Of a DNA stretch of 58,707 bases, positions 45,501 through 53,557 are shown one piece after another. This stretch comes from an uncultured Prevotellaceae bacterium (GTDB lineage Bacteria; Bacteroidota; Bacteroidia; Bacteroidales; Bacteroidaceae), in contig ONCK01000017.1 of the NCBI GenBank assembly GCA_900316315.1, positions 1-58,707 on the forward strand. The letters are read 5' to 3'. Positions within the stretch are counted from its first letter, which is position 1. Every line of letters begins with the position of its first letter. The notes under the pieces were generated by a model. That model searched no databases. It saw nothing but the letters and a program-made list of their open reading frames with translations, and was not told the origin of the DNA. Both the position numbers and the translations under genes were made by a program.

Positions 45501-47817
45501 TAAGGCTGAATACGGCGATACTCCTATGGGGGATGAGAGTGCGCGTAAGAGCAATGATGATGCATTGTTCCGACTTGGAGATGGTAATGAGACTTTTGCT
45601 AAGCGTCAGAGGCGGGCCGTTGAAAACAAAGGGACGGTTGCGCCCGGACTGAACAGTGCGGAGGTGAAGGTTGTGGAAGTACCAAGGCACGACTTTACAG
45701 GAACTGGTAAACAGGCAATAGACAAGGCAAGAGTTTGGGCAGAACAAAATCTTGTTGGATTGCATACGGCTCATAGGGACGATGGCAATACGTATGACTA
45801 TCAGATTGATGATGAAGCTGTAGGCAAGTATTTATCAAGTTCTTCGACCATGAACAGCGATAACTTGGGCGTACATCTTGCCGTGTTGAAGAAGTTGCCG
45901 GAAGTAATAGACAACAGTATTGAGGCAGAAGAGCATCCCGACTATAAGAAAGTGAAAGGCGAGCGCAGCGCAGATAATGGCGTTGCTGATGCTAATCTGC
46001 TTGTACACAGGATGTATGGAGCGGTCAATATTGACGGTAACATATATCGTGTCAAGACGACCATGCACGAACATTTGTCAAAAGGAAATGCTCCGCACGA
46101 TTACCGTGTAACTAAAGTAGAGCTGCTAATAAGTGGCTCTGCAACGAGCAATGCACTTAGCAACTCTACTGGTAGCCACAGCCCATCGACTGTGACCGCT
46201 GCAAAGTTACTGCAAAATGTTGAAAAGGAATACGACAAGGGCAAAAAATTGCTTGACGAGAGCAAAAATGAAGAAAACGCTTACCGTGATGGTGATGTGG
46301 GGCCTGCTGCAAAAGGTACGGACGCGGAGGAGAAGCGCAAGACTGCGGAGGAAATGGCGCAGAAGCTTCACCTTGACAACGTGGATATCGTGACGGAGCC
46401 TGTGGAGGTGAAGGACAAGCGGGGTAGAATACACCGTCCGAAAGGGTCGTACAGCCCCAGTACGGGTAGGATCACTGTGTATGTGGCTAACAATGTGGAT
46501 GTGGATGACGTGATACAGACCACCTTACATGAGGGGGTGGCGCACCATGGTCTGAGACAGCTGTTTGGTAAGCACTTTGCGGACTTCCTGCGCGATGTGT
46601 ACCGGTCGGCTGACGAGAATGTGCGCAGGGCGATTGCGAAGCTGGCGACGGGCAAGTACCACGGGAACTTTGAGACTGCGACGGAGGAGTATCTTGGGTC
46701 TATGGCGGAGGAGATGAATTTTGAGTCTGTGCCCAAGATGCTGTGGATTCGTATCAGACATTTGTTTGAGAAGATGCTCAGGTCTATAGGCTTGAAGAGC
46801 AAGGGGCGTATGTCGGACAACGAGCTGCGGTATATATTGTGGAAGAGCTACAAGAATCTGAAGGCTGGCGGGAAGTCCGGTAGTATACTTGACAAGGCTG
46901 AGGATGTGGCTAAGCAGTATGAGCTGAAGGTGGGAAACTATGCGGAGGACACGCATCCTAATGATGATGCCGCTGAGACTGAGGCTATGCGCAGGAAGAC
47001 AGGGCTTGGTGAAACTAAGTTCAGTGATGGTAAGCGTGAACAACAGACTGCTAACGAGCGTTTCAACAATGAACTTACACGCTATCAGAATGGCGAAATG
47101 GATAAGAATGAGATGCTACATCTTGGCAGACCACAAGGAGTAATGCGTGCATTCTTGCCTAATCTGCCTATTGTAATGCGCCAGCGTATTCTTACCAAAG
47201 GTAGTGTAAAAAAGCATAATGTAGCTGTAGAGGCTCTTGTGGATATGCCTAATCACTTGTCGCATCCAATCTTCGTATTCAAACGTAGTGACAATGTATT
47301 GGGAGTACTGACTGAAATGCAAGACCGTGACGGCAAGAATGTATGTGTTGCTATTGAGTTAAGCCGTCAGATACAGAATGGCGGTGAAATACTTGAAGTG
47401 AATGACATCCGCAGTATTCATGGTCGTGAAATATCGGACATCGTTTACCCGATATTGAAAAATGGTACTTTGAAATGGGTAGATAAGAAAAAAGGCCTTT
47501 CCTATCTCTCCTCAGCGTCCCGTTATGTTCAGCAGGAAATAGACAAGCAAGACCTTGATACTGCGACAAAGGTAGTCAAAGATTTTGTAAATCCCAAAGT
47601 TCCTGACGAAAATGTTGCAGATGAGGGCATTATGTTCCGAGACGGTGATATGGGACTTGACGAGACCATCACTAAGATGAAGGTTGAGGCAAGCCAAGCC
47701 AACGCCGACAACTGGCAGGCCAAGCAGGATGCAATGAGAGCCATCGGTGGCAATCTTCCCGTTCTTCGTCTCGAATGTGGCATACAGGCTGCTCTTATCC
47801 TTGAACCTTTCTGGTGA
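39565..47817 (+). CDS. Giant phage/element-type polyvalent protein (2750 residues)
   Basis: A multi-domain protein of the kind injected with phage or conjugative DNA. Readable in order: MutS domain-I-like at 200-260 (F206, E208 in GDFYEVHGDG); inorganic-pyrophosphatase-like 308-425 (VDGDHIDVYLSDEP); possible clamp-like region 577-735; a nuclease-associated repeat domain 835-1015; ADP-ribosyltransferase 1050-1315 (H1056 in VYHGSG, FGAGTYVAD); zincin H1352-EYTH with downstream EEALAHYSG; an AVHNL...GGFPMPSIAITK domain from about 1495; a second copy of the repeat domain 2035-2200; a second peptidase motif H2322-EGVAHH; and a PBECR3-like nuclease 2519-2665. The GTG start is provisional because the 5' end is lost. 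The last 20 residues are read through an inverted fragment. Composition is A+T-richer than flanking genes. Confidence 0.85.
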   Translation: MKLCHDARKGGVGYGAPVSWTARQYELFADVDGLKTAADMNNAAMLMLADVLNDKRVTMLKNVFMMYNDDARLSASGQMDIFSGGVPSREEILKNVIKRYSDANKKQIEAARRAAVERRKTESTEQVGTPPKSGGTGGQGNTPAANGHAPAGEGEPAPVGAGQQADVAGGTEGNDEKGKEVTQQPIGPTSSQEHKPAVKLTRTGDFYEVHGDGADIAGRVLGITVTKRHGIGTKMAGFPVHALDTYLDKLIKAGYPVDIIENGKVVEHVIPQESIGTTSTPEQVESERQSVNTEPTEGQKETGNYKKGHIKVDGFDITIENPKGSTRSGKDASGKAWSVPMHYDYGYIKGTEGVDGDHIDVYLSDEPTKGNVYVVDQVNQNDGSFDEHKVMYGFPSMEAAVEAYKGQYEDGWKVGTVTEVSREDFKKWVESSKRKTKPFADYKSMEAAAKQQRTKPSGKEKPGEKEDKLSAAEKQVRELLNPYKESLRKWRADGNPEALHSLVESGSKIKDFAMSLDPDVLEGLVAKGVFDDLDGGEKNEIEDLPGVRKLKTHAFEETIRKQGKIEGQAKPAKKTDPFKFVLKGKDVQETPAMAGKCYTNGYEVCTDGYVLIAVKSDYPKEKEGIVEDKKGNRIEGQYPHVMTVVKSVKEKSGRSVKIDVQDMRNFLQGVLDKAGKKGTAVVSLRMPDGMIIGVEAKNAKLVLDAMDYYGIDTLNYSYETQSMLAANDKASLLITPVFLGDGYRNIEDTYCYDLTKGEEDKRANFHKAESDNSKKEAGVPVTEEEAALRDELNELLREAGMPVIDDVEEGQQVLDMANGRARQMSFGEPYDYEKYPLGRVEPGISNKEVGVVAASANHGFANYKEAKAWAKENVVKTYNAEETGGKGEVRISNGAVDKFLSQSAVDKSDSKDVHLAVLKVLPDILKTSIDVETHPDFLKGKDGKRSADNGMNRDVLVHRCYGAVNIDGKLYRVKITLKEDVRNKSLPSNTHSYEATKIELLAGTLAKPEGDNPNTNNSISAANLLENVGLSYNPSEKVLDASEKRTKSIREQRVYHGSGAEFDHFDTMNHLGEGEGSQAFGAGTYVADQKGIGLFYAKIGARDRVVVNGKEYIFGRSNNLSVAQNIAAGTLYNAYYGRSGSLHHKVEIGEKDYVQRAIQEIRDTLAEKPDRSDAADYIEAEKLIESGEVAFKHRERVLYTVEIPDDNGKNYLDWNAKVGVRLLNKVNKHLEQQGKKPINPELSKRYKFLDGSDLYRALSIRMPNDDATFNDDKAASEFLSSLGFVGIKYPAGSIHGGAKEGDTDYVIFNDKDLKITDKVKFFRTANGEAYGFTVGGKIYIDPRIATSETPIHEYTHPWAEALRKANPKEWQNVVKLMKGTWAWDYVKRLYPELKTDDEIAEEALAHYSGKRGAERLREAAREEADKANGVMDKAAIWSAFAKIKDALGKFWKHIAEDFLHIHFTSAEEVADKVMYDLLNGFNPNKFNLSKPVEKGKDLIAVHNLTEDKLKQSLELGGFPMPSIAITKTSMGHAGYGDISLLFGKDTINPSDRRNKVYSGDAWTPTFPQVSYKLDEKKSEDIYSRALKVGNLPFFKSSRLDPEILSDRIDGKDLAEIIESFKKDYGMKQMFLSEMGNPVKEYVQKTVDKFSPEKVDFLQQILDKFGVDGLRSGKYDDELKQIVGSYRHVDLDSVKPYLAKLAVQNALRDAIDFAENGNKKVEYDVEATQKEIDRRIDPKEYDRWLHEMFDGIIEKKGIRNNTDSYTPLGNRRKWERLYDAVNLDNVLKDMKAQQAKSGGFFGSIFGASAKELSNLSEVREEAKRRIKSVSEEEFNAEKDKILSRLQKISLPSVESSNSISVAMDFVENVKDAVVHSHTPKGIFKYLSDIYPDMTMDVANEIADVVKDIQSMSANYLEAKPYRAVGFDEVKAAVVPSDTDTKIVQQLKDKGIPVYTYEKGNAEERRQVVNDAAREQRVKFHKAEYGDTPMGDESARKSNDDALFRLGDGNETFAKRQRRAVENKGTVAPGLNSAEVKVVEVPRHDFTGTGKQAIDKARVWAEQNLVGLHTAHRDDGNTYDYQIDDEAVGKYLSSSSTMNSDNLGVHLAVLKKLPEVIDNSIEAEEHPDYKKVKGERSADNGVADANLLVHRMYGAVNIDGNIYRVKTTMHEHLSKGNAPHDYRVTKVELLISGSATSNALSNSTGSHSPSTVTAAKLLQNVEKEYDKGKKLLDESKNEENAYRDGDVGPAAKGTDAEEKRKTAEEMAQKLHLDNVDIVTEPVEVKDKRGRIHRPKGSYSPSTGRITVYVANNVDVDDVIQTTLHEGVAHHGLRQLFGKHFADFLRDVYRSADENVRRAIAKLATGKYHGNFETATEEYLGSMAEEMNFESVPKMLWIRIRHLFEKMLRSIGLKSKGRMSDNELRYILWKSYKNLKAGGKSGSILDKAEDVAKQYELKVGNYAEDTHPNDDAAETEAMRRKTGLGETKFSDGKREQQTANERFNNELTRYQNGEMDKNEMLHLGRPQGVMRAFLPNLPIVMRQRILTKGSVKKHNVAVEALVDMPNHLSHPIFVFKRSDNVLGVLTEMQDRDGKNVCVAIELSRQIQNGGEILEVNDIRSIHGREISDIVYPILKNGTLKWVDKKKGLSYLSSASRYVQQEIDKQDLDTATKVVKDFVNPKVPDENVADEGIMFRDGDMGLDETITKMKVEASQANADNWQAKQDAMRAIGGNLPVLRLECGIQAALILEPFW

Positions 47818-48060
47818 AATGCCAAGGGCTTTGCTACCTCACCTATAAAAGTTTTCGGCTGAGTAGCAGAATTTTCGCATTTTGTTGCAAGATTATCAAG
47901 ATTGTTTAATACCTTTGCGCCAAGAGTGCTTGAAACGACAGTTTGATGATCCGTTCCGTTAAGGCTCGGGGAGGCGGTTTCAAGTGCTCTTTTTTTGTTT
48001 TTATCCAAACGGGCACCATTCTCCATATCCAGCGCCAGCTGTCCTTCCTCCATGTCGTCT
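47749..48060 (-). pseudogene. Inverted, frameshifted fragment of a polyvalent protein
   Basis: On the minus strand one reads DDMEEGQLALDMENGARL, then KVLNNLDNLATKCENSATQ and PKTFIGEVAKPLAF. After a frameshift near 47800 it continues KDKSSLYATFETKNGKI, stopping in register at the junction with the large plus-strand gene. DDMEEGQLALDMENG resembles DDVEEGQQVLDMANG of the large protein (about residue 810). The piece has no start, no stop of its own and a shift, so it is debris of a related gene in opposite orientation. Confidence 0.65.
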
Positions 48061-48079
48061 GATGCTTGAGGGCAGCCAG

Positions 48080-48632
48080 CGACTCTTCGGCGGCTCACAG
48101 TCGGAAGGCGGCAAGGCCTTTACGGCCAAGACACTTGACTTTGCCATGTACGCCTCCACACTGAGCAAGACACCCCCAGAAAAACAAGATCTTTGACGCC
48201 TACCTCCCTATGTGGTTTATCACCTTCAACGGCTACGTGATCAGCAATCCGTCCAATGCGACCGTCAACTTCCCCATCAAACCCGTGGACGACATCCTCA
48301 CGATGCCCGAGCTGGCAGGGCGGCCGCTCTTCTACTTCTATAGCTCCTTCAAGTCCAAGATGAAGGACAACTGGATGGGAGGTACCCTCGACCTTGGATG
48401 TGCCACCGACGAGGAGCTCGACTATGCCGTCGAGCAGATCAAGAAAGGGTACGACATCTTTCAGCAGTACAAGGGCCTGCTCAAGGAGACCATCGTCGAC
48501 CATTGTGAACTGGCTCCCCAGGTGAAGTGTACCACGTTCTCCAACGGCCGTAAGACAATCTGCAACTACGGCAAGTCTCCCTATACCTACAAGGGCATCA
48601 CCATTCCCGCCGAGAGCTTCAAGGTGATCTGA
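48080..48632 (+). pseudogene. C-terminal remnant of a host gene, frameshifted
   Basis: The frame SQSEGGKAFTAKTLDFAMYA...LSKTPPE reaches a stop at 48196, while another frame continues from about 48178 as NKIFDAYLPMWFITFNGYVI to FKVI and TGA at 48632. Joining them at the CCCCCAGAAAAAC stretch gives a continuous ~180-residue C-terminal piece. The ending ICNYGKSPYTYKGITIPAES recalls C-terminal beta-sandwich domains of Bacteroidetes glycan-degrading enzymes (DUF5696-like), a weak guess. G+C-rich codon use marks it as host DNA. Its N-terminal part was lost to the island. Confidence 0.55.
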
Positions 48633-49132
48633 GCCAAGGAGATGCCCTCTGCGGTGTTTCGCTCAGAGGAGCGGCTTGTGACGGAGGGGCTGTCGCGGGA
48701 CATCCTCTCTCTCCTCGTGTGTCTTGCCGGTGAGGGGGGGAGGACAGAGCAGGACGGGACGTGTGCCGTTGGGAGATATGCAGACGCGATGAGGCCGCTC
48801 TCAGGTCGCTCCATCTCCGCCTGGCGTGCCTTGTACTTGGCACTACAGCCTTATGTGGCAACATGTGGTCAGCCTTTGTACGCTGATGAGTGTCGCCTTG
48901 CCGGCTTGTCCCGCTTTTGTGAGCGTAAGGCGTCCATGTCGTGACACTTTTTATGAGAGACACAGGTCGCTTCGACCCACCTTGTCGGTGAGGATGACGG
49001 ATGGCAGGAGGCGGTAGATTTGGCGTCTGGCGCAGGGGATGGAATATTAATATTGCCTAAAACTGATAGAGTCAAAGGCCCTGTGGGCTTATTTCTTACC
49101 TCGAGGTAACTAAGGGACGCGGAAGTGCCCTC
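48633..49132. other. Gene-free stretch after the broken gene
   Basis: About 500 bases, G+C-rich, with no supported gene or RNA. Frames present on both strands are shadows. Confidence 0.4.
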
Positions 49133-49163
49133 TTGCAGGAAAGCGCGGAGGCAGCTATCTTTG
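49133..49163 (+). promoter_or_regulatory. Promoter of the NAD(P)-binding oxidoreductase gene
   Basis: TTG (49133-49135), a 20-base spacer and TATCTTTG (49156-49163) match the consensus exactly. The start codon is about 128 bases downstream of the expected transcript start, leaving a long leader. Confidence 0.7.
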
Positions 49164-49297
49164 CACTCGCAATGGCGGATCAGCGTCGGGCCGACTTCTC
49201 CGGACAAAAGGCGGCAGTAGCTCCCGCCAGAGCACATAGACAGGCGAGAATATCATAGATGAAACATATCCATTAACCCCCCAAAAACTTTATCATT

Positions 49298-49951
49298 ATG
49301 GCAAATGTAGTATTGATTGGTGCAACTGGTTTTGTAGGTTCGGCTATCCTCCGTGAACTCCTCTCCCGCGGTCATCAAGTGACGGCCGTCGTGCGTCATG
49401 CCGCCAAGCTGCCTCAGCAGGAGGGGCTCACGGCCGTCGAGCAAGACGTGGACGATGTCGCTGCCATCGCTGCCATCGCCAAGGGCAAGGATGCCGTCAT
49501 CTCGGCTTACAATCCCGGCTGGGCTAATCCCGACATCAAGCATCTCATCGAGACTAACTATCCCAAGATCGTCGAGGCTGTCAAGCAGAGCGGCGTGGGT
49601 CGTCTGCTCATCGTCGGCGGTGCGGGTACGCTCTTCGTCAAGCCCGGCTTGCGCGTCGTCGACTCCGGCGCCATCCCTGCCGAGATTATGGACGGTGTGC
49701 GCCCCTTGGGTGACTTCTATCTCAACGACCTGACCCGCGAGCACAATCTCGACTGGGTATTCTTCTCCCCCGCCGGAGCGTTTGAGCAGGAGGGGCAGCG
49801 TACGGGCAAGTTCCGTCTCGGCAAGGACGACCTCATCGTCGATCCCGCCACCGGCACCAGCCACATCTCCGTGCAAGACTATGCCGTGGCTATGGTTGAC
49901 GAACTGGAGCGCCCCGCCCATCACCAGGAGCGCTTCACCATCGGCTACTGA
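49298..49951 (+). CDS. NAD(P)-binding atypical short-chain reductase (NmrA-like)
   Basis: 217 residues. The Rossmann loop GATGFVGSAILRELLSRGH is at 7-25, followed by VTAVVRHAAKLP and GKDAVISAYNPGW. VGRLLIVGGAGTLFV near 105 and the C-terminal TGTSHISVQDYAVAMVDELE match the atypical SDR subgroup (YwnB/BVR-B-like), which includes flavin- or quinone-linked reductases and redox sensors. It lacks the classic YxxxK catalytic pair. The substrate is unknown. It is monocistronic, followed by a 32-base palindrome. Confidence 0.88.
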   Translation: MANVVLIGATGFVGSAILRELLSRGHQVTAVVRHAAKLPQQEGLTAVEQDVDDVAAIAAIAKGKDAVISAYNPGWANPDIKHLIETNYPKIVEAVKQSGVGRLLIVGGAGTLFVKPGLRVVDSGAIPAEIMDGVRPLGDFYLNDLTREHNLDWVFFSPAGAFEQEGQRTGKFRLGKDDLIVDPATGTSHISVQDYAVAMVDELERPAHHQERFTIGY

Positions 49952-50012
49952 TCTCTGTGTCGGTAGACTGAGCGGGGACGAGAGGACTACAAGGTCGCTT
50001 GCTCTCCGCCGC

Positions 50013-50044
50013 AGGTGGCTTGCTGTCGCGACAGCAAGCCACCT
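50013..50044. repeat. 32-base perfect palindrome
   Basis: AGGTGGCTTGCTGTCG at 50013-50028 is followed without a spacer by its exact reverse complement (50029-50044). It lies between the oxidoreductase stop and the eno promoter and overlaps an ACAAGGTGGC-type word. Probably a terminator or a cruciform-forming site; no T run follows. Confidence 0.7.
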
Positions 50045-50144
50045 TGTCGTCAGGGTGCGTCCGTCTGGTCCGCTGGTGTCCCTTAGAGCGAAAGGAGACA
50101 AGGCAGATGGCGAAGCGCGACAAAAAAATACCTACATTATGGTA

Positions 50145-50175
50145 TTGCACAAGGCGAAATAGATGAGTAATTTTG
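50145..50175 (+). promoter_or_regulatory. Promoter of eno
   Basis: TTG (50145-50147), a 20-base spacer and TAATTTTG (50168-50175) match the consensus. The leader would be about 17 bases. Confidence 0.8.
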
Positions 50176-50192
50176 CCTTGAATAAATAATAA

Positions 50193-51503
<1,311 letters not shown>

Positions 51504-51775
51504 ATCAAGCTAAGCGTATAAACCGACAATACATATATAAGATTATTGTGTGTAACCGGTGAGAGCGAGTCTGTGAAGCCTCCTCTCACAGCAGATAGCA
51601 GGCCGTCGCAAGATGGCCTGCTATTTTTTCCCTTTGTGCCCATGCTTCCTCTTCTGCCTTTGGCAGGATAACTAGTATACCGGAGCTCTTGCGTATGCCA
51701 AGGGCTGTCTGCCTCAGGCGCCAATATCCTCTCGCCTTGGGCGGAATGCTCCTCTGAGTATGAGGGGGACAACGT
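51504..51775. other. Region downstream of eno
   Basis: Contains the eno terminator at 51595-51629 and about 140 further bases without a recognisable gene, up to the dispersed repeat. Confidence 0.45.
51595..51629 (+). terminator. Rho-independent terminator of eno
   Basis: A perfect 10-base-pair stem (51595-51604 with 51615-51624) followed by five T, about 90 bases past the eno stop. Confidence 0.9.
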
Positions 51776-52062
51776 TTTTTTATATAATAAAATGGAGATT
51801 CCGCTTCATACAGGAGCCGATCTCGTGAAGACAATCCGCCTTGTCTGAATGACAAGGTCGGATGTAGTTTAAACTAAGTCCGATGTGTATAAAACAGGAA
51901 GGCAAATTGTTGTCACCTGAAAGCCAAAGAGTTGCAAAAAGATCCCGTGCTAGTCGCAATCGTCTGGCCTTCAGGAGATTATGAAGGGCTTTCCGATAAA
52001 ATTTCATCTTGTCGGATTCGGAAATAAGCCCGGCATCTCAATCCATTTTTTTATAATAAAAA
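51776..52062. repeat. Dispersed ~290-base intergenic repeat, copy 2
   Basis: Starts TTTTTTTATATAATAAAATGG and contains GACAAGGTCGGATGTAGTTTAAACTA (51851 on) then AGGAAGGC. It ends near ATTTTTTTATAATAAAAAGC. The order and spacing of landmarks equal copy 1 at 788-1075, while the sequence between them has diverged. Confidence 0.5.
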
Positions 52063-52213
52063 GCGGACAGCCATTGCGGGCCCTGATAAGATAGCAGGTC
52101 TATCTTTTTTAAAAAGCAACGACAGACAAGGAGCAGTTGTGAGGCTGCCCCTTATCTGTGGGTAAATGTGCGTTTGCTTTTCGCTTCAGCCGTCCGCAGG
52201 GACGGATAGGGGA

Positions 52214-52834
52214 CTAGAGAGCGGCGGCGACCTGCTTCTCTACCTCCTTCATGTCCACCGTGGGCTCAAAGCGGGCGATCACCTGGCCGTCGCGGCCGAT
52301 GAGAAACTTGGTGAAGTTCCACTGGATATCGTCCTTCTTGCGCGGCTCAGGATTGGCCTCGTTGTACAGGCGCTCCATGACAGCCGCCAGCTTGGCGTCG
52401 TAGCCGCCCAGGCAGGGCTTCTGGCTCTTGAGCCAGGTGTAGAGCGGCAGCGCGTGGGCGCCGTTGACGTCGGACTTCTTAAACTGGGGGAAGTCGGCGC
52501 CAAACTTCATCTGGCAAAATTCCTTGATCTCCTCGTCGGTGCCCGGTGCCTGGTGCCCAAACTGGTTGCACGGCACATCCAGTATCTCCAGTCCCTTGTC
52601 GCGGAGCCGGTGGTACATTGCCTCGAGGTCCTCATACTGGGGCGTAAAACCGCATCCCGTTGCCGTGTTGACGATCAGCAGCACCTTGCCCTTGTACTGG
52701 GCGAGGCTGACCTCCTGTCCTTGCTTGCTAGTCAAGCTGAAATCATAGACTGTGCTCATAGTTGTATCTGTCTTTTGTGCCCAGCCGCCCGCCACGACGG
52801 CGAGCAGCAGAGCGAGAGTGAATATACGCTTCAT
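52214..52834 (-). CDS. Exported glutathione peroxidase family protein
   Basis: 206 residues with signal peptide MKRIFTLALLLAVVAGGWAQ. The peroxidase domain has the three family motifs: VLLIVNTATGCGFTPQYEDLE with the peroxidatic cysteine (a normal TGC codon, not selenocysteine), LDVPCNQFGHQAPGTDEE with the resolving-type cysteine and conserved Q, and IQWNFTKFLIGRDGQV with catalytic W and N. Such Cys-type enzymes reduce peroxides with thioredoxin rather than glutathione. The signal suggests periplasmic action. Alone on its strand here. Confidence 0.92.
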   Translation of the reverse strand: MKRIFTLALLLAVVAGGWAQKTDTTMSTVYDFSLTSKQGQEVSLAQYKGKVLLIVNTATGCGFTPQYEDLEAMYHRLRDKGLEILDVPCNQFGHQAPGTDEEIKEFCQMKFGADFPQFKKSDVNGAHALPLYTWLKSQKPCLGGYDAKLAAVMERLYNEANPEPRKKDDIQWNFTKFLIGRDGQVIARFEPTVDMKEVEKQVAAAL

Positions 52835-53498
52835 AATCGTCGGTAAAGATAATCAAATCACTCCGATACTGTGCCACTGCCGGTCGGTGTGAAGGAGAGA
52901 TTTAGATAGTTTTAACGCTCAGCCCCTCCCTGCGCCCTCCTCTTGGGCGGACGGAGACGGGGGAGACGGCCGCGCGAGGGAGGCGCTGTCAGGTCGCGGT
53001 CCTCTGTGTCATCCATAGGAGCGACGCCCTCAGTTCCCCCACATATTGACGATAGCGGCGTATCCTGTTTATGGTTGCCGCGTGGCGGGTTATATAGGCT
53101 ATGTTTCGGCTGCCAGTGGGAGCCCGCCTTCCTCCAATTGGCTGTATCGTTGAGGGGCCGGGATGTTGGCCTCATCCCTCCTTTGTCTAGTGGCTTCTTT
53201 TTCCCTCTTATTCATTTCAATTTTATTGTTTCAAATGAAAAAGCCGGCTCTAACTATCTCATCCACAAGAATAATCGTTTTTCTTTCAATATAGCAACGC
53301 AGATATTTATAACTTTCTGTCTGTTAGGATGTTTTATGATTTCTATGTGGTCTGTTAAGACCTCTGCGTGGTCTGTAAGTGGCATGAGAGGAAAATGTGA
53401 TGCAAATTGGTGATTTGTCTTGTAATTGTTCTCATGCCGATGAGGTTGACTTTAGAGAAATATACATCAAATCAAAAGTTCTTCAATTTTATTTTAGT
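52835..53498. other. Gene-free junction into the defence island
   Basis: The first ~350 bases are G+C-rich host-like sequence; from about 53210 the composition turns A+T-rich, which marks the probable edge of the acquired island. No gene, tRNA or direct repeat was recognised at the change. Confidence 0.45.
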
Positions 53499-53531
53499 TT
53501 TGTGCTATATCAGAGAAAAGACTTACTTTTG
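53499..53531 (+). promoter_or_regulatory. Promoter of the restriction-modification gene
   Basis: TTTG (53499-53502), a 21-base spacer and TACTTTTG (53524-53531). The leader would be about 20 bases. Confidence 0.7.
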
Positions 53532-53557
53532 TTCAACAAATCTGAACCAACACGCCA

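Noticed and set aside
47529-48098. 189-codon minus-strand frame as an independent gene
   Set aside because: Only part of it is meaningful polyvalent-protein sequence; it is out of frame with the homologous continuation and its C-terminal third is antisense to the large plus-strand gene.
52650-52680. Selenocysteine at the peroxidase active site
   Set aside because: The codon is TGC, an ordinary cysteine; there is no in-frame TGA.
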